Below, one piece after another: positions 1-49,386 of a stretch of DNA of 64,000 nt (position 1 is the stretch's first letter; each line of letters opens with the position of its first letter). A program made the translations under genes and the position numbers. The notes under the pieces are model-generated. The model saw only the letters and a program-made list of their open reading frames with translations, made no database searches and had not been told where the DNA came from. This stretch comes from Reutealis trisperma (Eukaryota > Streptophyta > Magnoliopsida > Malpighiales > Euphorbiaceae), in assembly GCA_947687605.1 (NCBI GenBank), contig CANTUT010001163.1:142001-206000 (forward strand), written 5' to 3'.

Positions 1-530
1 TTCCTACCAGAAAGGATCACTACTTTTACTATTCCTACTAGACAGGACAATTATCCTTACCATTCCTACCAGAAAGGATGGTAATATTTTTAATCCTACC
101 AGACATGATAATTACTTTTCATTCATACCAAAAAGAACCATTACTTTTACTGTTCCTACCAAACAGGACGATTATCTTACCATTCCTACCAGATAAAATG
201 GTAATATTTTTAATCTAACCAGACATGATCATCACTTTTAATTCCTACTAAAAACAACTATTACTTTTACTATTCCTACCATACATGACAGTTATCTTTA
301 CCATTGCTACCAAAAAGGATGGTCATCTTTTCAATCCTACCAAATAGGATCATCACTTAGTCGATTCCTACCAAACAGAATTGCTTTCATTTTTAGCAAA
401 TAGGTCCACCACTTTATCGATTCCTACTAGATAGGATTGCTTTCTCTCTTACCAGACAAGATCATCATTCCTACTAGATAGGAACATCTCTTTTTGCTCC
501 TACCAGAAAGGACAACAACAAAATACTACC
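1..530. repeat. Minisatellite with 120-bp higher-order unit in retrotransposon 3' region
   Basis: The block is built from roughly 30-bp units of the type 'ttcctaccagaaaggat' followed by a variable 'tacttttac' or 'ggtaatattttt' tail. Four units form a 120-bp higher-order repeat: the same unit order restarts at about 1, 121 and 241, and the array decays after about 360. It lies just upstream of a polypurine tract and LTR (711 onward). That is the position of the hypervariable tandem repeats known from Tat-lineage gypsy elements. The array may continue to the left of the window. Confidence 0.85.
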
Positions 531-710
531 AGCTGATAGATCTTTCAAATATACCGGGAACATATTCCTTAAAATTCAACCACACCTTTCACCTAAATGT
601 CTTAACTTTAACCTAGACATTAATTTAGTTCCTTTTACCATCTCTCATCCTCAGGTTCACTATTATCATCATTGCCTTCAGACGAAAATAATTCTGATGA
701 AGGGGCAGCT
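531..710 (+). mobile_element. Internal 3' end and polypurine tract of Tat-type gypsy element
   Basis: This is non-coding sequence between the minisatellite and the LTR. It ends in 'ctgatgaaggggcagc' immediately before the LTR. The minus-strand element at 48.6 kb has the equivalent 'ctgataagggggcag' in front of its LTR. I read the purine-rich part as the plus-strand primer site (PPT). It shows that the LTR at 711 is the 3' LTR of an element lying mostly left of the window. Confidence 0.65.
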
Positions 711-2428
711 ATGAACCCTTAATTTTACACCCTTTAGTATGCGTTTGAACCTTAGAAGCACTTAGGCTCAATAAATAAACCTTCAAAATATGAAAACTCT
801 CAAAATGGGAAAATTTAGAAAAATCAAAATATGTATTTTTGACATTTGAATCCCTTCAAATCATCCAGGACTAAGTAACAAATACAATGCAACTAAAATC
901 ATAAAAAACAAATGAGAAATGAGCAAGAATTAGCAAAAATAAGCGAAATGAGTGAAAACGGGCCCATTGCTGTAGAGCTTTGCGGCAACACTACCGCAGA
1001 GCTTTATGTGAAACCTCAAAGAGCTATGCGGCATTGCAACAGAGAGGTTTGCTGCGCCATAATGCCTTTATGGAACTCTGGTGAATTCTCCTATTTTCGT
1101 AATCCTATATCAGAATTTCATTGTTTTCTTCCACCAATCTTCTCTCTATAAATAGAGGACCTCTTCACACTTTAAGAGACTAACTTTTAGAGCTTGAAAA
1201 ACATTAGCTTCAAGCAAACTGCTTTGAATTTTCTCCTTACTTCGCAAAGCAAGTTAGGGGGTTTCTTATTAATTCCTACTCAACTAGTTAAAGGCTTTTC
1301 GCTAGCCTATTTGAGGCAAGTCTATTGCCCAAGGCTTGTATTGGGAAGTTTTTCCTTGATTCCTACCTGACTAGTTAAAGGCTTTCCACTCGCTTATTTG
1401 AGGCAAGTCTATTGCCCATGGATCATGTCCTCCATCCGAGGCTAGCCGCCGCCTACCATCCAAGGTGAGCTACCATGCCATCCAAGGCTAACAATCGCCT
1501 GCCATCCAAAGCCAGCCGCCGCATACCATCCAAGGCCGATCATCACCTACCGCATGATGTAAGCTTCTTTTCCTTTAATTTTCCTTTGTCTAAATTTCCT
1601 TGCCTCTTTTAGTTAGTTAATTAAATTGATTCATCTAGGTTGCTAGTTAATCAACTAAGTAGTGAATTAAGTTAATTAATTAATTAATTAACTCAACACT
1701 CTCTTAATCAATCAATCAAAATATTATAAAGTGGCCAGGCTAAACTAACCCCTTCGCAAAAAGGGAGAACTACATGGGTTCTGATTCTCATTCAAAGGGA
1801 TACACATGCATGCTTGGTTCAAGCATCGAATCCAATTAAAACTAACCAACTCTCCCCCCTATCACCTTCTTCACTTACTTTTATTTTGCTTTTCTTTACT
1901 TTGTTATTAGGCTTAGTTTGGAGAATGTGTGACTTTCCTAGAACTTATAAGGGCTAGATGAGATATCCCCTAAGTTTGGGATTTCATTATAATATTAAAT
2001 CTCTATTATTTCGAATTCTAATTATGTATAAACTTTGTGGATTGAATGATAATGCATATTATAAATTGTTCATGCATTTCAAATTGTTGCATATTATAAA
2101 CTGTTCATGCATTTCAAATTATTCATGAAATATATTTTAAGTTACTTTTATATTACTTGGCTAAACTTATTTTGTTAAATTAAACTGAAAATCTAGTCCC
2201 TGAATCCTCTTTAGTTTCTAGGCCAGTGATATTTTTTCTTTGGGTAATAATTGGAGTCAAGTGGGTTTTTTCTTATATTTTCCCAAATAAAAATAAATTA
2301 AGGTGGCAACTCTAAGAAACAATTTTCAAATCTATCAAAGATAAGCTCGAGAGTTTTCTTATGAGTTCTTTCCCAAATAAAAATTTTGATTCCCTTTAGC
2401 GGATCGGACCGGTGTTCGCGAGGTCACA
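711..2428 (+). mobile_element. LTR of Tat-type Ty3/gypsy retrotransposon (copy A, 3' LTR)
   Basis: It starts 'tatgaacccttaatttta' and ends '...gttcgcgaggtcaca'. Both ends match the LTRs at 46999-48619 (minus) and 53478-55225 (plus). A TATA box 'tataaatag' lies at about 1148, and the U3 upstream of it is the GC-richer segment. Downstream are an 88-bp duplication (about 1271-1334 and 1359-1421), 'gccatccaaggc' repeats (1430-1550) and a TTAATTAA tract (1600-1690). The first base pair is TA rather than TG, so the terminus is mutated. The 79-codon open frame at 912-1151 lies in U3 and is not a convincing gene. Confidence 0.75.
1147..1156 (+). promoter_or_regulatory. TATA box of LTR copy A
   Basis: The sequence 'tataaatag' is followed about 30 bp later by a pyrimidine/A-rich presumed start region. 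The same TATA-type signal occurs at the equivalent place in the other two LTRs (about 48208-48216 on minus, about 54099 on plus). Confidence 0.55.
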
Positions 2429-3020
2429 CACTAATTTGAAATTAACAAGTTGAAAGTAAAGAAAATTAATGAGGGAAAATAACAAATGAAGGTCGGGTAA
2501 AAGGAAATGGTAAATAGTAAAAAGCAAAACTGTAAAGAATAAATTAGTAACTAAGTCAATAAAACTTTGTATAAGGAAGGTAAATAGTTTTTGTAGCTAA
2601 TGGAATGTAAAAGGAAAAGAAGAAGATAAAAAGTGAAAAGTGAAGGAGGTGGTTGAAATGGTTGACGAAGGAAGCCAAAAAAATTGACTTATAAATAGGC
2701 ACCTATCACATCCCACTTTTGGGATTGATGGTTTTAGGACATGGGTAGGCATAAAGCCATTAAAAATCTATAGAATCTTACTAACACTACAAATAAGCAA
2801 TACTCTAGTGGAGTGCCGGTAGTACACACAACACTATCCAAGATCCAAAACCTGCAAAGAAACCACACTTCCAAATAATTCCTCTCTTATAATCTTAATT
2901 TAATATGGAAACTAATTCTTCAATATAAAATTGTATTATTAGAAGTTCGTATGTGCATTCATTTGATCATATGTATTATTTATGAGTTATATATCATAAA
3001 TATTTATAAGCTACAAGTTG
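2429..3020. other. Intergenic, no gene recognised
   Basis: This is AT-rich flanking sequence to the right of LTR copy A. I see no long open frame and no recognisable domain. A TATA-like 'tataaatagg' occurs near 2691 without a supported gene behind it. Confidence 0.4.
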
Positions 3021-4760
3021 CATGCTATATATATGGGTCATGTGTTGAGACTTGGGTTTTTAGTTTTTATTTTCAAGGATTTGATAATTTAGGTTGAGTC
3101 ACGCCTGTTACTTAAAGTTACTATCTTGACTTAATTTTGGATTTTCGACACTGAGACAAAGAAGCAAAATACACGGTAGTGACTATTAGCAATGCTAGTT
3201 ACTCTCTTGTAGTGACTATCGTGACTAATAGTCACTATCATTACTAATTTTGGGATTCAATGAAATGAATAACCATAAATAGTAATTAGTCACATTAGTC
3301 ATAAATAGTAATTAGTCACGTCATAAATAGTAATTAGTCACATTAGTGACTCTAAGTAATTATTGTAAACAGTGTTGGATAGAAGCAAAGGATCAGGTAA
3401 GTCATGCCTATGACTTAAGAGTCACTATTGTAACTCATGTCGAGGGCAGTTTTGGAAGGGAAGCTATATAAAGGAATTTAAGGCCAAAATTAGTTCATTT
3501 ATTGCATTTTCTATGTTCCTAACCCTAAGTCTCTAAGAGAAACACTAAACCCACATATATTAAATACTAAGTAACTTCATTATTTGCTTTATCTACTTGA
3601 TCTAAGAGTTTTAAAATTTAATTGTTCTTCATCTCCATTGTAGCATATTATAAAGAGGTAAGTTAGGGTTTATATTTTCTTCTATTTCCTTCATATGGAC
3701 AATGGTTAGAGGTGAGATTAGAATGTATTAGCATGTTTAGGATGGTTATGAGAGTATAAATTGATATACATTTGCTTTTGTATTTGTTTATATGTATAGC
3801 TCACCCAATGAGGCATTATGTAGAGGGTGATGGATATGATAATCCCTAAGAATTGATGTGATAGAAAGTTTTCTAAGAGATTGTAGAGCATTCTTTTTAG
3901 CTAAGGTGAGTAGAAAATATACTACTATATTTGTATTTATTATCCTAAGCCATAGATGCCTATTTATTTGCTAAATTACTTTGAAAAAGCATGAGAATGT
4001 TTTATTAAACCTTACTTGCTTCATGAAACTTTATAATTTCTTAAATATCCATTTGTTATTTCATATTTGGTTATGAGATCCATGAAAACTATATGAATTG
4101 TTGATTATGAGAACCATATATTTATATGCCTATGAGTATATGAACCCTAAGATGTAAACATATGAGCCATGAGAATCAATGTAAAACATTTGAGCGATAA
4201 GAATCCATGTAAAACATGTGAGCCATGAGAATCCATGTAAAATATTTGAGCCATGTGAAATGTGTAAACATTAAATGGAATAGAAATCCTTGACTGATGT
4301 GGGTTAATCATAAAATATTATGCATATTATAACCTAATAGATAGGATATAAAATATCCTACCCCTATCTAGGAAAGGCAAATTGACCTAGACGTGAAACA
4401 TGATCACTTTCATGTATTTATGGGGAAGAGTATATTAATAAAATCTCTACTCTTAGTATGAGGAAGAGTATGCTAATTTGGCCTTTACTCTTATTTTACA
4501 AGGTGAGTGTGCTAATAAAATGCCTCTACTCCAAGCATTTTATAAGGATGATTTATGTTTCCATTTATCCATGAGTTACTATTCCTTTTAAGATTTATAT
4601 ACATATATGTTCTTGTATAATACTTGTTATTGATTTAAGTGAATCCAATTGCTATCTTGTAAGTTATTTGATGAGTTATAAGACAAAGGTATTCCTATGA
4701 GCTAGTCTTAAATCACCTAGCCTCATAAATATGGTAGAATATTCTTTACTCACTAAGTTA
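3020..4760 (+). repeat. Unclassified repeat-rich element with internal tandem repeats
   Basis: Several short tandem families cluster here. Three copies of 'cataaatagtaattagtcac' lie at about 3265-3342. About 3.5 copies of a 28-bp unit built on 'gagccatgagaatccatgta' lie at 4162-4262. Imperfect repeats of 'ggaagagtatattaat' lie at about 4420-4530. A TATA-like 'ctatataaagg' at about 3464 is followed by a leader-like stretch, which suggests an LTR or similar promoter-bearing repeat. No termini or coding domain could be defined. Confidence 0.4.
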
Positions 4761-4764
4761 TCTC

Positions 4765-4975
4765 ACTAGAGATGGCAATTTGACCCAGACCAGCAAGTTC
4801 CCACCCTAAACCCACCCTGATTGACTTTTGACCAAGGGTTGGGTCAGTTTCGAGGAAAACCAAAACATTCATTAACGGGGATAGGGCAAGGCAGTATTCG
4901 TATGCCCTGCCTTGTGCCCCTCCTCAAACCCACCCCTATATATATCCTGGCCCGTCTCACATTACTGATACTATG
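4765..4975. mobile_element. hAT-like non-autonomous repeat
   Basis: The stretch begins 'ctagagatggcaatttgaccc' and is rich in 'gggttggg', 'cccaccc' and 'ccctgcc'. This resembles the ends and body of common plant hAT-related repeats with the terminus TAGAGATGGCAA. I did not find a clear second inverted terminus or a target-site duplication. Confidence 0.4.
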
Positions 4976-5819
4976 TAAGTAGGCAAGGCTTTAGCAGCCA
5001 CTTTATAGTTTAGTTTTTACATATGGGAAGCACACTGCTTCCAAATTTATTTATTCTACTAAAATGAATTAAAGTGATTAAACATTGCTTATTACTTCCT
5101 GTTTGGTATCAATTATCATTGGACCTTAATGCGCCTTACATTCTATTGAATGAATACCTTTGAACAAATAGGCTTCATTATTATTGAATACCCAAAGGAC
5201 CCTATTATTATCACTTCTAAATTCTCATTTATACTTTATTTTCATTTAATATGTATTCACTAAACTTATCTCACACCCTTATAGTGTGTTATTTTCAGGT
5301 AGTAAAAGACTTGGCAATGCCACCTCAAGTATTCTCTTTCCCTTAAGACTTGCCGAGTTGGCATATAAAAGACTTCTCTAAATGTTTATAGGATAATGCA
5401 TATCGGGATTCTTAATGTTCATAAAGCTCTATAGATATATGCTATGAAGATTAATAGAATTAATTAAATGGTCAATTATAGTTAAATGAATAATATCATT
5501 ATGGCTAACATACAAAGAAGGATTATAATTTCGTGAGAATGAAATGGTATACAATTAGTATATGTTGAGTACACTTAATTGTAAAAGGCATCAAATTGGT
5601 ATTTATGTGCTATATCTTAGGTATATGTATGGTATATAACACTGTAACTTAGGTTATGATCTTGGGAACATGATTAATAGACAACAAGTTTAAAATTATT
5701 GTTGTTAAGGGGATTCTACAAGTTTAGGTAATCTTACATCTCTCTATGCCCTAGGACTATCACATATATGAAAATGGGCTATGGTAGTTATCTTTGCCCA
5801 TATAAAGGTAATGTTATGG

Positions 5820-6230
5820 CTTCGCTGAGGTGCTATAGGTGCTACTCTTTAGCCATTTGACCAATTTGAAAAAGACCTAGAACACTTTAAGAGTTGGGAT
5901 AACTGCTAAAGCAATACAGGATACTTCAAAGCAGTGAATTTCTTTGACAGTGTTTGGATGCAGTTTCATTGGATTGACTTGGAAATAGTTGAAAAAACAA
6001 ACAAAAAATGGAGTTAGGGGAAACCTCAACCTAGCCTTTAACTGGTGATAAAAGAAGATGTAATTCCCATAATTCTTAGGAATCTCCATTAGCCTATCAT
6101 TAGAAGGATCAACAAAAATCCTCTCATTAGCATTAGGGATATAAAGGGCGAATTCAGCCTTACCCTTTAAATTTGCCTTAAAGGCAACAAAATAACTGTT
6201 TTTGGCAATAGAAGCAATGGGACGACACTG
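5820..6230 (-). pseudogene. Gypsy-type gag-like domain remnant (PF04195-like)
   Basis: The minus frame at 5877-6089 reads through a segment of the type 'ARLRFPLTPFFVCFFNYFQV' and then 'PMKLHPN'. That is the pattern of the domain called 'putative gypsy type transposon' (Transposase_28, PF04195) in plants: 'LRFPL...FF..' followed by 'L.P.Q/KLHPN'. Only this core is left. Stops follow on both sides and no zinc knuckle or polymerase is nearby. The family call is from memory of the motif. Confidence 0.45.
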
Positions 6231-7480
6231 TTAGCAAATCAGAGTATTTTTAGAGCAAGCAAGTTAGGTATGGGAGCCATGGGGGAACAAAAACAAGATT
6301 ATATGAAGAAAAGGAAGAAAAAACCGAGAAAGAATAGGAAAAATTTATAATGGCAAATGAAAGAAAGATAACAGTAAGGATATGGCAAACAAGGATAAAA
6401 ACCCTAGAAGAGAGAAGGAGAAGTTATTTAAACCTCAAGACCCTTGAAAATTGTCCCTAATCATTATTTTGAAATTTAAATGGACTGCAAAATGGCAAAA
6501 ACGATCACATTTTTAGCAGTCTTTTAATTCTTGGCCGTTATCAAGCCATATGTTAATAATGTTGGAAATTGTTCCCTCATTTAACGAGAAATCCTAGATG
6601 TCATAAGATAAGAAGATTTACCATTGATCCAAACCTTATTAAAGAAGCTATCTAAAACAGTAAAGATGAAATGCCAAAGCCGAACTTAGAGTTGTATTAA
6701 CAAAGTAACTCCTTTGTTGTGATTTGAACTAAGAAGACATGTTTCGACCAAGGCTCCATTAAGATTCTCCTTAATAAGAGGCCTCTGATAATGAATAAAA
6801 ATATTAATCTCTTATTTTGCTAATTATGGCAAAGTCCAAACCAACAAAAGATTCTCTCATAGGCCTCGAGTTCAAGCCCAAGAAAAAGGCCTGCCATAAT
6901 GAAGCCAACAATTCACCATATGATGTAATGCCTCATCCTTGATCCTCCTAACTAGAAAATGAGAGGTCATAGGATGAATAACTATAGTAGCTATCACCCA
7001 TCAAGTGTGTGATGTAAGCCCTATGATGTTAAGACTTGTCATACTAAGGCAACTCCTACTCAACCACCACAAGTGAGGCCACTACCTAGACAGTGACATG
7101 CCTCCTCTAACATCAGAATTTTATACCAAATCATCAAACCACACATTTTCATCATTACTTTAGGGATATGTGCACTCCATCAACTTCTTCTCAAATAAGT
7201 TACTAGAATGAAGCTAAGTATAAAAGGGAGAATATACCTTCAATTTAAGGTAGTTGACTCTACACAAATGACAGAGCAAAGGAAGTTTCAAAGGTGACCA
7301 TGACCCTCTAACCTTCAAAATATAAAAAATTTTAGATGTAAAATAATAAAAATTGGCATATATTGTATTTGACCTTATTTATTTTTGGTGAAAATTTTCT
7401 TTTTAAATATATAGAAATTGGTTTAATTATATATATATTATCTTGATATAAATTATGATATAAGAAATTTAGTCTCTTAT
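6231..7480. other. Intergenic, no gene recognised
   Basis: This stretch has many short open frames and no domain I recognise. It may be the leader or flank of the gag remnant at 5820-6230. An A-run of 13 bp lies near 7482-7495. Confidence 0.35.
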
Positions 7481-7650
7481 ATAAAAAAAAAAAAAATTAT
7501 GGCTCCATCACTGTTTTATGCTCTCCCACCTCGTTTTACGCATAAATATTAATTACAAGGAGGTCATCTTCTTCTTACAACCTTCAAAGAACTCAATAAC
7601 TAACTTGAGTATCGAAAAGCTTTTACCAAACATAAACTTAACTCTCTAAT

Positions 7651-7676
7651 GCTTTTTTTTTTTTTTTTTTTTTTTG
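7651..7676. repeat. Poly(T) tract
   Basis: This is a run of about 25 T residues. It could be the reverse complement of a retroposon poly(A) tail, but no element is recognisable beside it. Confidence 0.6.
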
Positions 7677-7822
7677 CAGACCACTGCGATCCAACGTGAA
7701 GCAAGTCCAGCCCAACATACACCTTGATCAGAATATCATTAAAGAATTAGCTCAAAACTGTGACAATGCTTTTTGAGCTGGCTCCAATCTGTACCGACAT
7801 AGAGTTTGGTTCAATTTTATGC

Positions 7823-7856
<34 letters not shown>
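7823..7856. repeat. (AAT)n microsatellite
   Basis: About eleven copies of the AAT trinucleotide. The same motif recurs at 28.3, 29.5, 30.2, 32.8 and 58.3 kb in this window. Confidence 0.9.
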
Positions 7857-7857
<1 letters not shown>

Positions 7858-8019
7858 TGTAGGCTATGAACAAACAGCTGTATGAAGCATAAAGGCGCAA
7901 TTGAACCTCTATCTAGGCGTGGCCGACCCTCACGGATCTAGCGCTCAAAAGAGACAATTTTGGACTTTCATTTCACGAAAAGAAAATCCTATTTCTCTCC
8001 ATTTTTATTTCTTCTCATT

Positions 8020-8052
8020 TTTCTTTTTTTTTTTTTTTTTTTTTTTTTTTTA
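8020..8052. repeat. Poly(T) tract
   Basis: An almost uninterrupted run of about 30 T residues in AT-rich intergenic sequence upstream of the host gene. Confidence 0.7.
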
Positions 8053-9708
8053 TCAATTTAATGTTTTCATTTAATATGATGTTATTTCACTGTAATCAAA
8101 TGTTTTTCTTATAAATCTATTTTATTTTCTTAATGAAGAAATTCATTAATTTAAAAATGAGATACAAAATCAGCATATGAAATAAGAGATGACTGAGTTC
8201 GAAAAAAACCAAATACACGTACTTATAATACATTTCTGCATCTACTTAAATACTTGAGAATAATGAGAAAGGAGATTGTTGTTGGCTAAATTTCAGAGCC
8301 AACTATAGTCCAAATTTTCGCTGCAGAAGTGAGAGAATGCTAGAATATTATTTGATCTTTATTAATTGCGGTTTTATATATTATGACAATTTACCATTTT
8401 AAAATTAATTTCTTTAAATAGTTAGTTTATGGTAGTGAAGGAATAGTTGCATAAGATAATATAATAAATTAATATAAGCAAATAATGAGACAAATAGTTG
8501 TATTCATCATGTAATATCACGTTGATTCATTTTTTTATAAACATAAATAATTTATGTTGAAATTAAGAAAATTACAATAAAACATTCTTTTATATATATT
8601 GTCTTAATTTAAAATCTAAATTCTAATTACAAACTAAAAGGCAAATATATTTATCAGTTAAACTCACTTATATAGAATTAAATTAAAATGAGATCTAGTG
8701 ACTGAGTCAGAAATTTTTTTATGAAAATTATATTTTTTAAACCATAATTTATATTATTGTGGTATATATAATTAAATCAATTTTTATATATTTAAAAAAA
8801 AATCTAAAATCAGAAGTCAAATATAATATATAATCAAATTTTTATAATTTTATACTAAAAAATATTTGTATTTTGCTCAATAAAATTTTTATATCTCCGT
8901 CATCGGTGAGTCAATAAAATTAGAATGAATAACTATTAAATCAAAGTCAAGCATTGGTTCATTACAAATTTTAAAAGAATAAAATATAGAGTAAATTCAT
9001 CAATTCTTCTATTTTGAAAGAACTTAACTTATATGGGAGAGTGAGATATTTATAGAATAAAAATAAGAATAAGAATCGAAGCTCTGATGATTCCATCTAA
9101 CTCGAATGCAGATTAATCAAAACTACTAAATAAAAATTAAATTACATTAATTAGTGTATGATATGATAATAATAATAATATGGTTCATTATTATCATGAT
9201 ATTTTTTTTTTTGCCAAATATTACTATTATGATTATCAGAATGACTTATTGGTGCCTAGTAATGGTGCATAGCACATGGCAATGGGATCATTACAAAACA
9301 CAAAGGGCAAGAAATTACAAGCAAGCACAAAGGAGATAAAAAGAAGAGGACAAATAGGGAAAACAAATGGGTTCACGGGCCATCAACTGTTAAAAATCAA
9401 TAAATAAAAATGAAAAAAACAAAAATAAACCCAATAAACAAAAAGCAAAAATCCACACTAAAACTAGCCAACAAAATTTATGACAAAATAATTCAACTAA
9501 AATTGGCCCCACCACTCATTTTCATAGCCCATACTATCTCCCTCCGAAAGCTGCAACCAACTCTCATTCCGTTATATTCTTATAGGTTTTGTAATTATTA
9601 ATTATAGCCAACTCTATCTATACTTCTCGAAAATGCTAGCAATTAACTCAAATAGTGTTCAAGATTCTAGATAGATAGGAGCTTGGTTTTGTTTCTTTTT
9701 CATTATTC
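8053..9708. other. AT-rich upstream region of host gene
   Basis: I see no gene or recognisable element. The region presumably contains the promoter of the gene starting at 9870, but I could not pick out a convincing TATA box at a fixed distance. The short open frames at 9154-9339 and 9410-9601 have low-complexity coding and no support. Confidence 0.35.
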
Positions 9709-9866
9709 TTGAATCTTGGCATTTCTTGAATCTTGAATCTTTACTACTCTTGATATTCTTGACCATTCTTGAACCTTGGTTCTTGACTTTTCTTGATTAT
9801 TCTTGAATCTTGATTCTTGACTGTTTTTGAATCTTGATATTCTTGACTTTTCTTGATTCTTGATTG
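9709..9866 (+). repeat. TTCTTGA minisatellite immediately upstream of the start codon
   Basis: The 160 bp before the ATG consist of more than fifteen copies of 'ttcttga' separated by 'atctt', 'ctt', 'tat' or 'cca'. The array ends about four bases before ATG 9870. It therefore forms the 5' leader of the mRNA, or the core promoter if transcription starts very close to the ATG. It contains no upstream ATG that I can see. Confidence 0.8.
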
Positions 9867-9869
9867 GCC

Positions 9870-46142
<36,273 letters not shown>

Positions 46143-46998
46143 AAATTCCATATTTGAAAAAGTGTGCAACTTTTCATCTTTTTTTTATATATATTTTTTA
46201 AATCTCAATTTAGGGTTTGGGCTATATAAGAAATTTAATTATTTTATATTTATCAAGTGAAATCAAATGTACTATTTAGTACATGGAACACAATTTTAAA
46301 ATTTTGACCTTTTTTCTTAGAAAAATTAGCTTGTCTAGTTGATTTTTTTTTTAAATTTGCTTTGTGTTCTTAAGAACAACATAAAATGATAAAATAAAAA
46401 TAGAATAATTATTTAGGTTCCCCTAACTTTTTAGAAATTTTTGAGATTTATATAATTAAATTATACAATTAGTATTCAACCATTTACAAGTCTTTTAATT
46501 ATTTCATTTTGAAGAAATTATAAAAAGTATCATGTGATTTGACTCACTTTTATTTTAGGATTCATGAAAAATTTTTGTTTTTGATAAAACTAGATTTGAG
46601 ATTTGCACCGCTAGTAATTTGGGATGCATAATCTTAATGTTGTTGGTATCTATTAATATGGTGTTTATGTAATATCCCAAGATCGAAGTAATCTTAGCAA
46701 GTATTTAGAGATAAGTGAGGATGCCCAATAGGCCTGTTCATAGACTAGGCTTGAATTTTAAAAATGTTCATTTTTTGAAGGCTCTGTCCACCTAGCCCAC
46801 ATTTTTCTTTATTAAATATGGCTTGCAGCCTAACTCATGAATAGGTCTAATGCCCAATGATGGCAAAGATGTTTATTGGAGACTTGATGAATAATGACAA
46901 GACTGGTGACAAAAGTGAATAAGTATCAATAAAGTGCTATGAAGGCAAAGTTAAAAGAATAGAGTAATATTGAATGTCATTATACGAGGCTATATTAG
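46143..46998. other. 3' flank of host gene
   Basis: The first part is presumably the 3' UTR; no clear polyadenylation signal is visible. From about 46670 ('taatatcccaagatcgaagt') the sequence looks like degenerate repeat. No gene recognised. Confidence 0.4.
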
Positions 46999-48421
46999 TG
47001 TAAGGTTTCGCTTAAGCACTGGTATAATCTGATAAAAGGGGATCAAAATGCTCATTTGGATTTAAACTCATATTGGAGCCCTCAAGCTTGAATATGTTGA
47101 TTTTGAAAATGATTTGGGAGTCATAACTTTAATGTTATTTAATTAGAAAAATATTAAGGAAAAACCCAAATTGACTCCAATTTTATCCAAAAGAAAAAGT
47201 GCACTAGCGTCGATACCAAAGAAGATTCAGGATTATGTTTTTGGTTTTAAATAATTCAATTTAGCTCAGTGACTTACAAATTGATTTCATGGATGACAAT
47301 TATAAGATGACAATTAATAATGTATTTTCATGACATAATTGTGAATGCATAGAGAAAATTAAAAGGTAAATAAAATAAACATCTATAAGCAAAGAAGAGT
47401 ATTTTCTCTAGCCCTTAAGGGTACTAAGGAACTATAATAATCACTTCTTTATTCAAAATTGATTAATTACATTAAATAAATAATGAGATATCTTCTTTAA
47501 CCCTTATGGGTTTTAGAAAGACCGCAAATTTTTTTTATAAAATATAAATACAAATATTTACATTGAATAATAAATGGGAAGGTGATTGATTAGGATTTGG
47601 ATTTAAGGTTTGGATTCAAATTTCAAATGTGCCATATACCCCATTAAATAGGAATCAAAATCCATGAAGTTCACTCCACAGTGAAGTGGAAGAGTTTAGG
47701 ATTCAGTCATATTGGTTTGATTTGATTTGATTTGGAGATTTTAGTGGGTGAGAGAAGATGCTATACCTTCCCTTTCGACGTTCATATGGGGTGCAGAGTT
47801 TTATCAAACTGAAGTTTCATTTTATCAGTGTCAGACGGTGGAAATCCTATTCAAGGAGAGTGGATTGGATGTGATTAATCCAAGGAGGATTAAGTTAATG
47901 GGTTGATATACTCAAAGAGAGTATTAGCTAGGTGGATTAATCAATTAATTAATTGAATTGATTATGGAGATTAATTAATTAATTAAAATTATTAATTAAC
48001 TAACTAATTTGATTAAATGGATGCGTGAATTAATTAATTAATTGATGTGAGATGATTAACCAAAATTAATTAAAATCAAAGTGAAATTAATTAATTTGAT
48101 AGTTACTCAAGGAGTATATAAAGAGAATAATTAGATAGAGAGAGAAAAAGCAAATGGATAGCAATCTAAACAAGCTCAAAGGGCGTAAAGAAAAATGAAG
48201 GAAATGAAGGCTTATTTATAGGCAAATAGAGGTGGAGGTATTTTAGGAAAGGAAATGTGGAAAGATCAAAAGGGTAGGAGACGAAAAAGGTTGAATATTG
48301 AGCTGGAGAGACAAAAAATGAAAATTTGGAGCAGAAAGGGAGGACCAACCCCCTAAGAGGCCTGCGACTACTGCTAGGAGGCCTTACAGCACTGCTAGCT
48401 AGATTTGCGGTGGATCCTCTT

Positions 48422-48459
<38 letters not shown>

Positions 48460-48619
48460 GATATTGGTTAGTTTCAGAAAATTAAGTGGCCATGTGGTAA
48501 TGTACTTGAAAACCTTTTTTTTTTTTTGAGACCATCGTGCCAGCTCTGCATAGTGCACTAATATTATCAGATTTTAAGAAGCAGTCATATCATAAGGGTG
48601 CAAAAATTAAGGGTTCACA
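46999..48619 (-). mobile_element. LTR of Tat-type gypsy element (copy B, 3' LTR)
   Basis: On minus it runs TGTGAACCCTTAATTTTT ... CGAAACCTTACA, 1621 bp. The polypurine tract 'aagggggcag' precedes it (48620-48630), which makes it the 3' LTR. It shares the TATA ('ctataaataagcc', about 48208-48216), the TTAATTAA tract (47935-48100) and the 'ggagtcaatttgggtttttcc' region with copies A and C. A 33-T tract at 48421-48453 sits in U3. Confidence 0.75.
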
Positions 48620-48630
48620 ACTGCCCCCTT

Positions 48631-49330
48631 ATCAGAATTGTCTTATCTATGAGGCAATTCTGATAATAATGAACCCGGGAGAAGGGATGGTATAAGAAAC
48701 CCAAATAATGCCTTGTTTAGTGTTTGGACATATTTGGATCAGAGATATCGTCGAAAAGGAAAATGGTAAAAGAAACTACATGGATGTTTAAACAATCATT
48801 CCTAAACATTTATGAATGGAGAATTTGATTGGCCTTGATAAATAGATGGGAGAATGGACCACAGTGATGCTTAGGTGTTCCTCTTTAAGCATTTATGAAT
48901 GAAAAATTGACTGATAAATGGAAGCAAAAAAAAGGAACTAAAAGGATATTTAAGCTGGTGGCTAGATATTTTTAGGTGAATTGATGGATATAGTTGGTTC
49001 AGGTGAAAAGGCAGGAAAAGGAACTACAGAAATGTCTAGATTTAACATTTCTAGGTGAACAATTGGATGGATTTTGGATAAAAATGGTGAAAAAAGAACT
49101 AGAGGGATGTCAATGTCTAGATTTCTTTAGGTGAAGGATGTAGTTGATTTTAAGATGAACAAAAATGGAAAAAGAAACCAGAATGATGTCTAAGTGAGAA
49201 TTAAGATGATTCTAGGTAGAAGACATAATTAATTCAAGATAATAAGAGATGGGACCATAAGGATGCCTAAGTAATCATTTTTAGGCATTTATAGGTGGAG
49301 TAATTGATAAAGAAAGATGCTTACAGTAAC
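48631..49330 (-). repeat. ~80-bp tandem repeats in retrotransposon 3' UTR
   Basis: About seven imperfect units, recognisable by 'aagaaactacatggatgt'-like segments at about 48772, 48857, 48935, 49020, 49097, 49176 and 49252. They lie between the LTR-side polypurine tract and the 21-bp array. No coding potential. Confidence 0.65.
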
Positions 49331-49386
49331 TTTGGGAGATTTTGCATGGTTTATCCAAAAATGGAGATTATTCTGAAAGGTGCTAA

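Noticed and set aside
1..530. Regularly spaced repeats resembling a CRISPR array
   Set aside because: The units are direct tandem minisatellite repeats without unique spacers of constant length, and the context is a plant retrotransposon 3' region.
912..1151. 79-codon open frame in plus strand
   Set aside because: It lies in the U3 part of an LTR just before its TATA box, has no domain and no splice context.
48166..48558. 130-codon minus-strand frame with poly-Lys
   Set aside because: It lies in the LTR of copy B and spans a T-run; no conserved motif.
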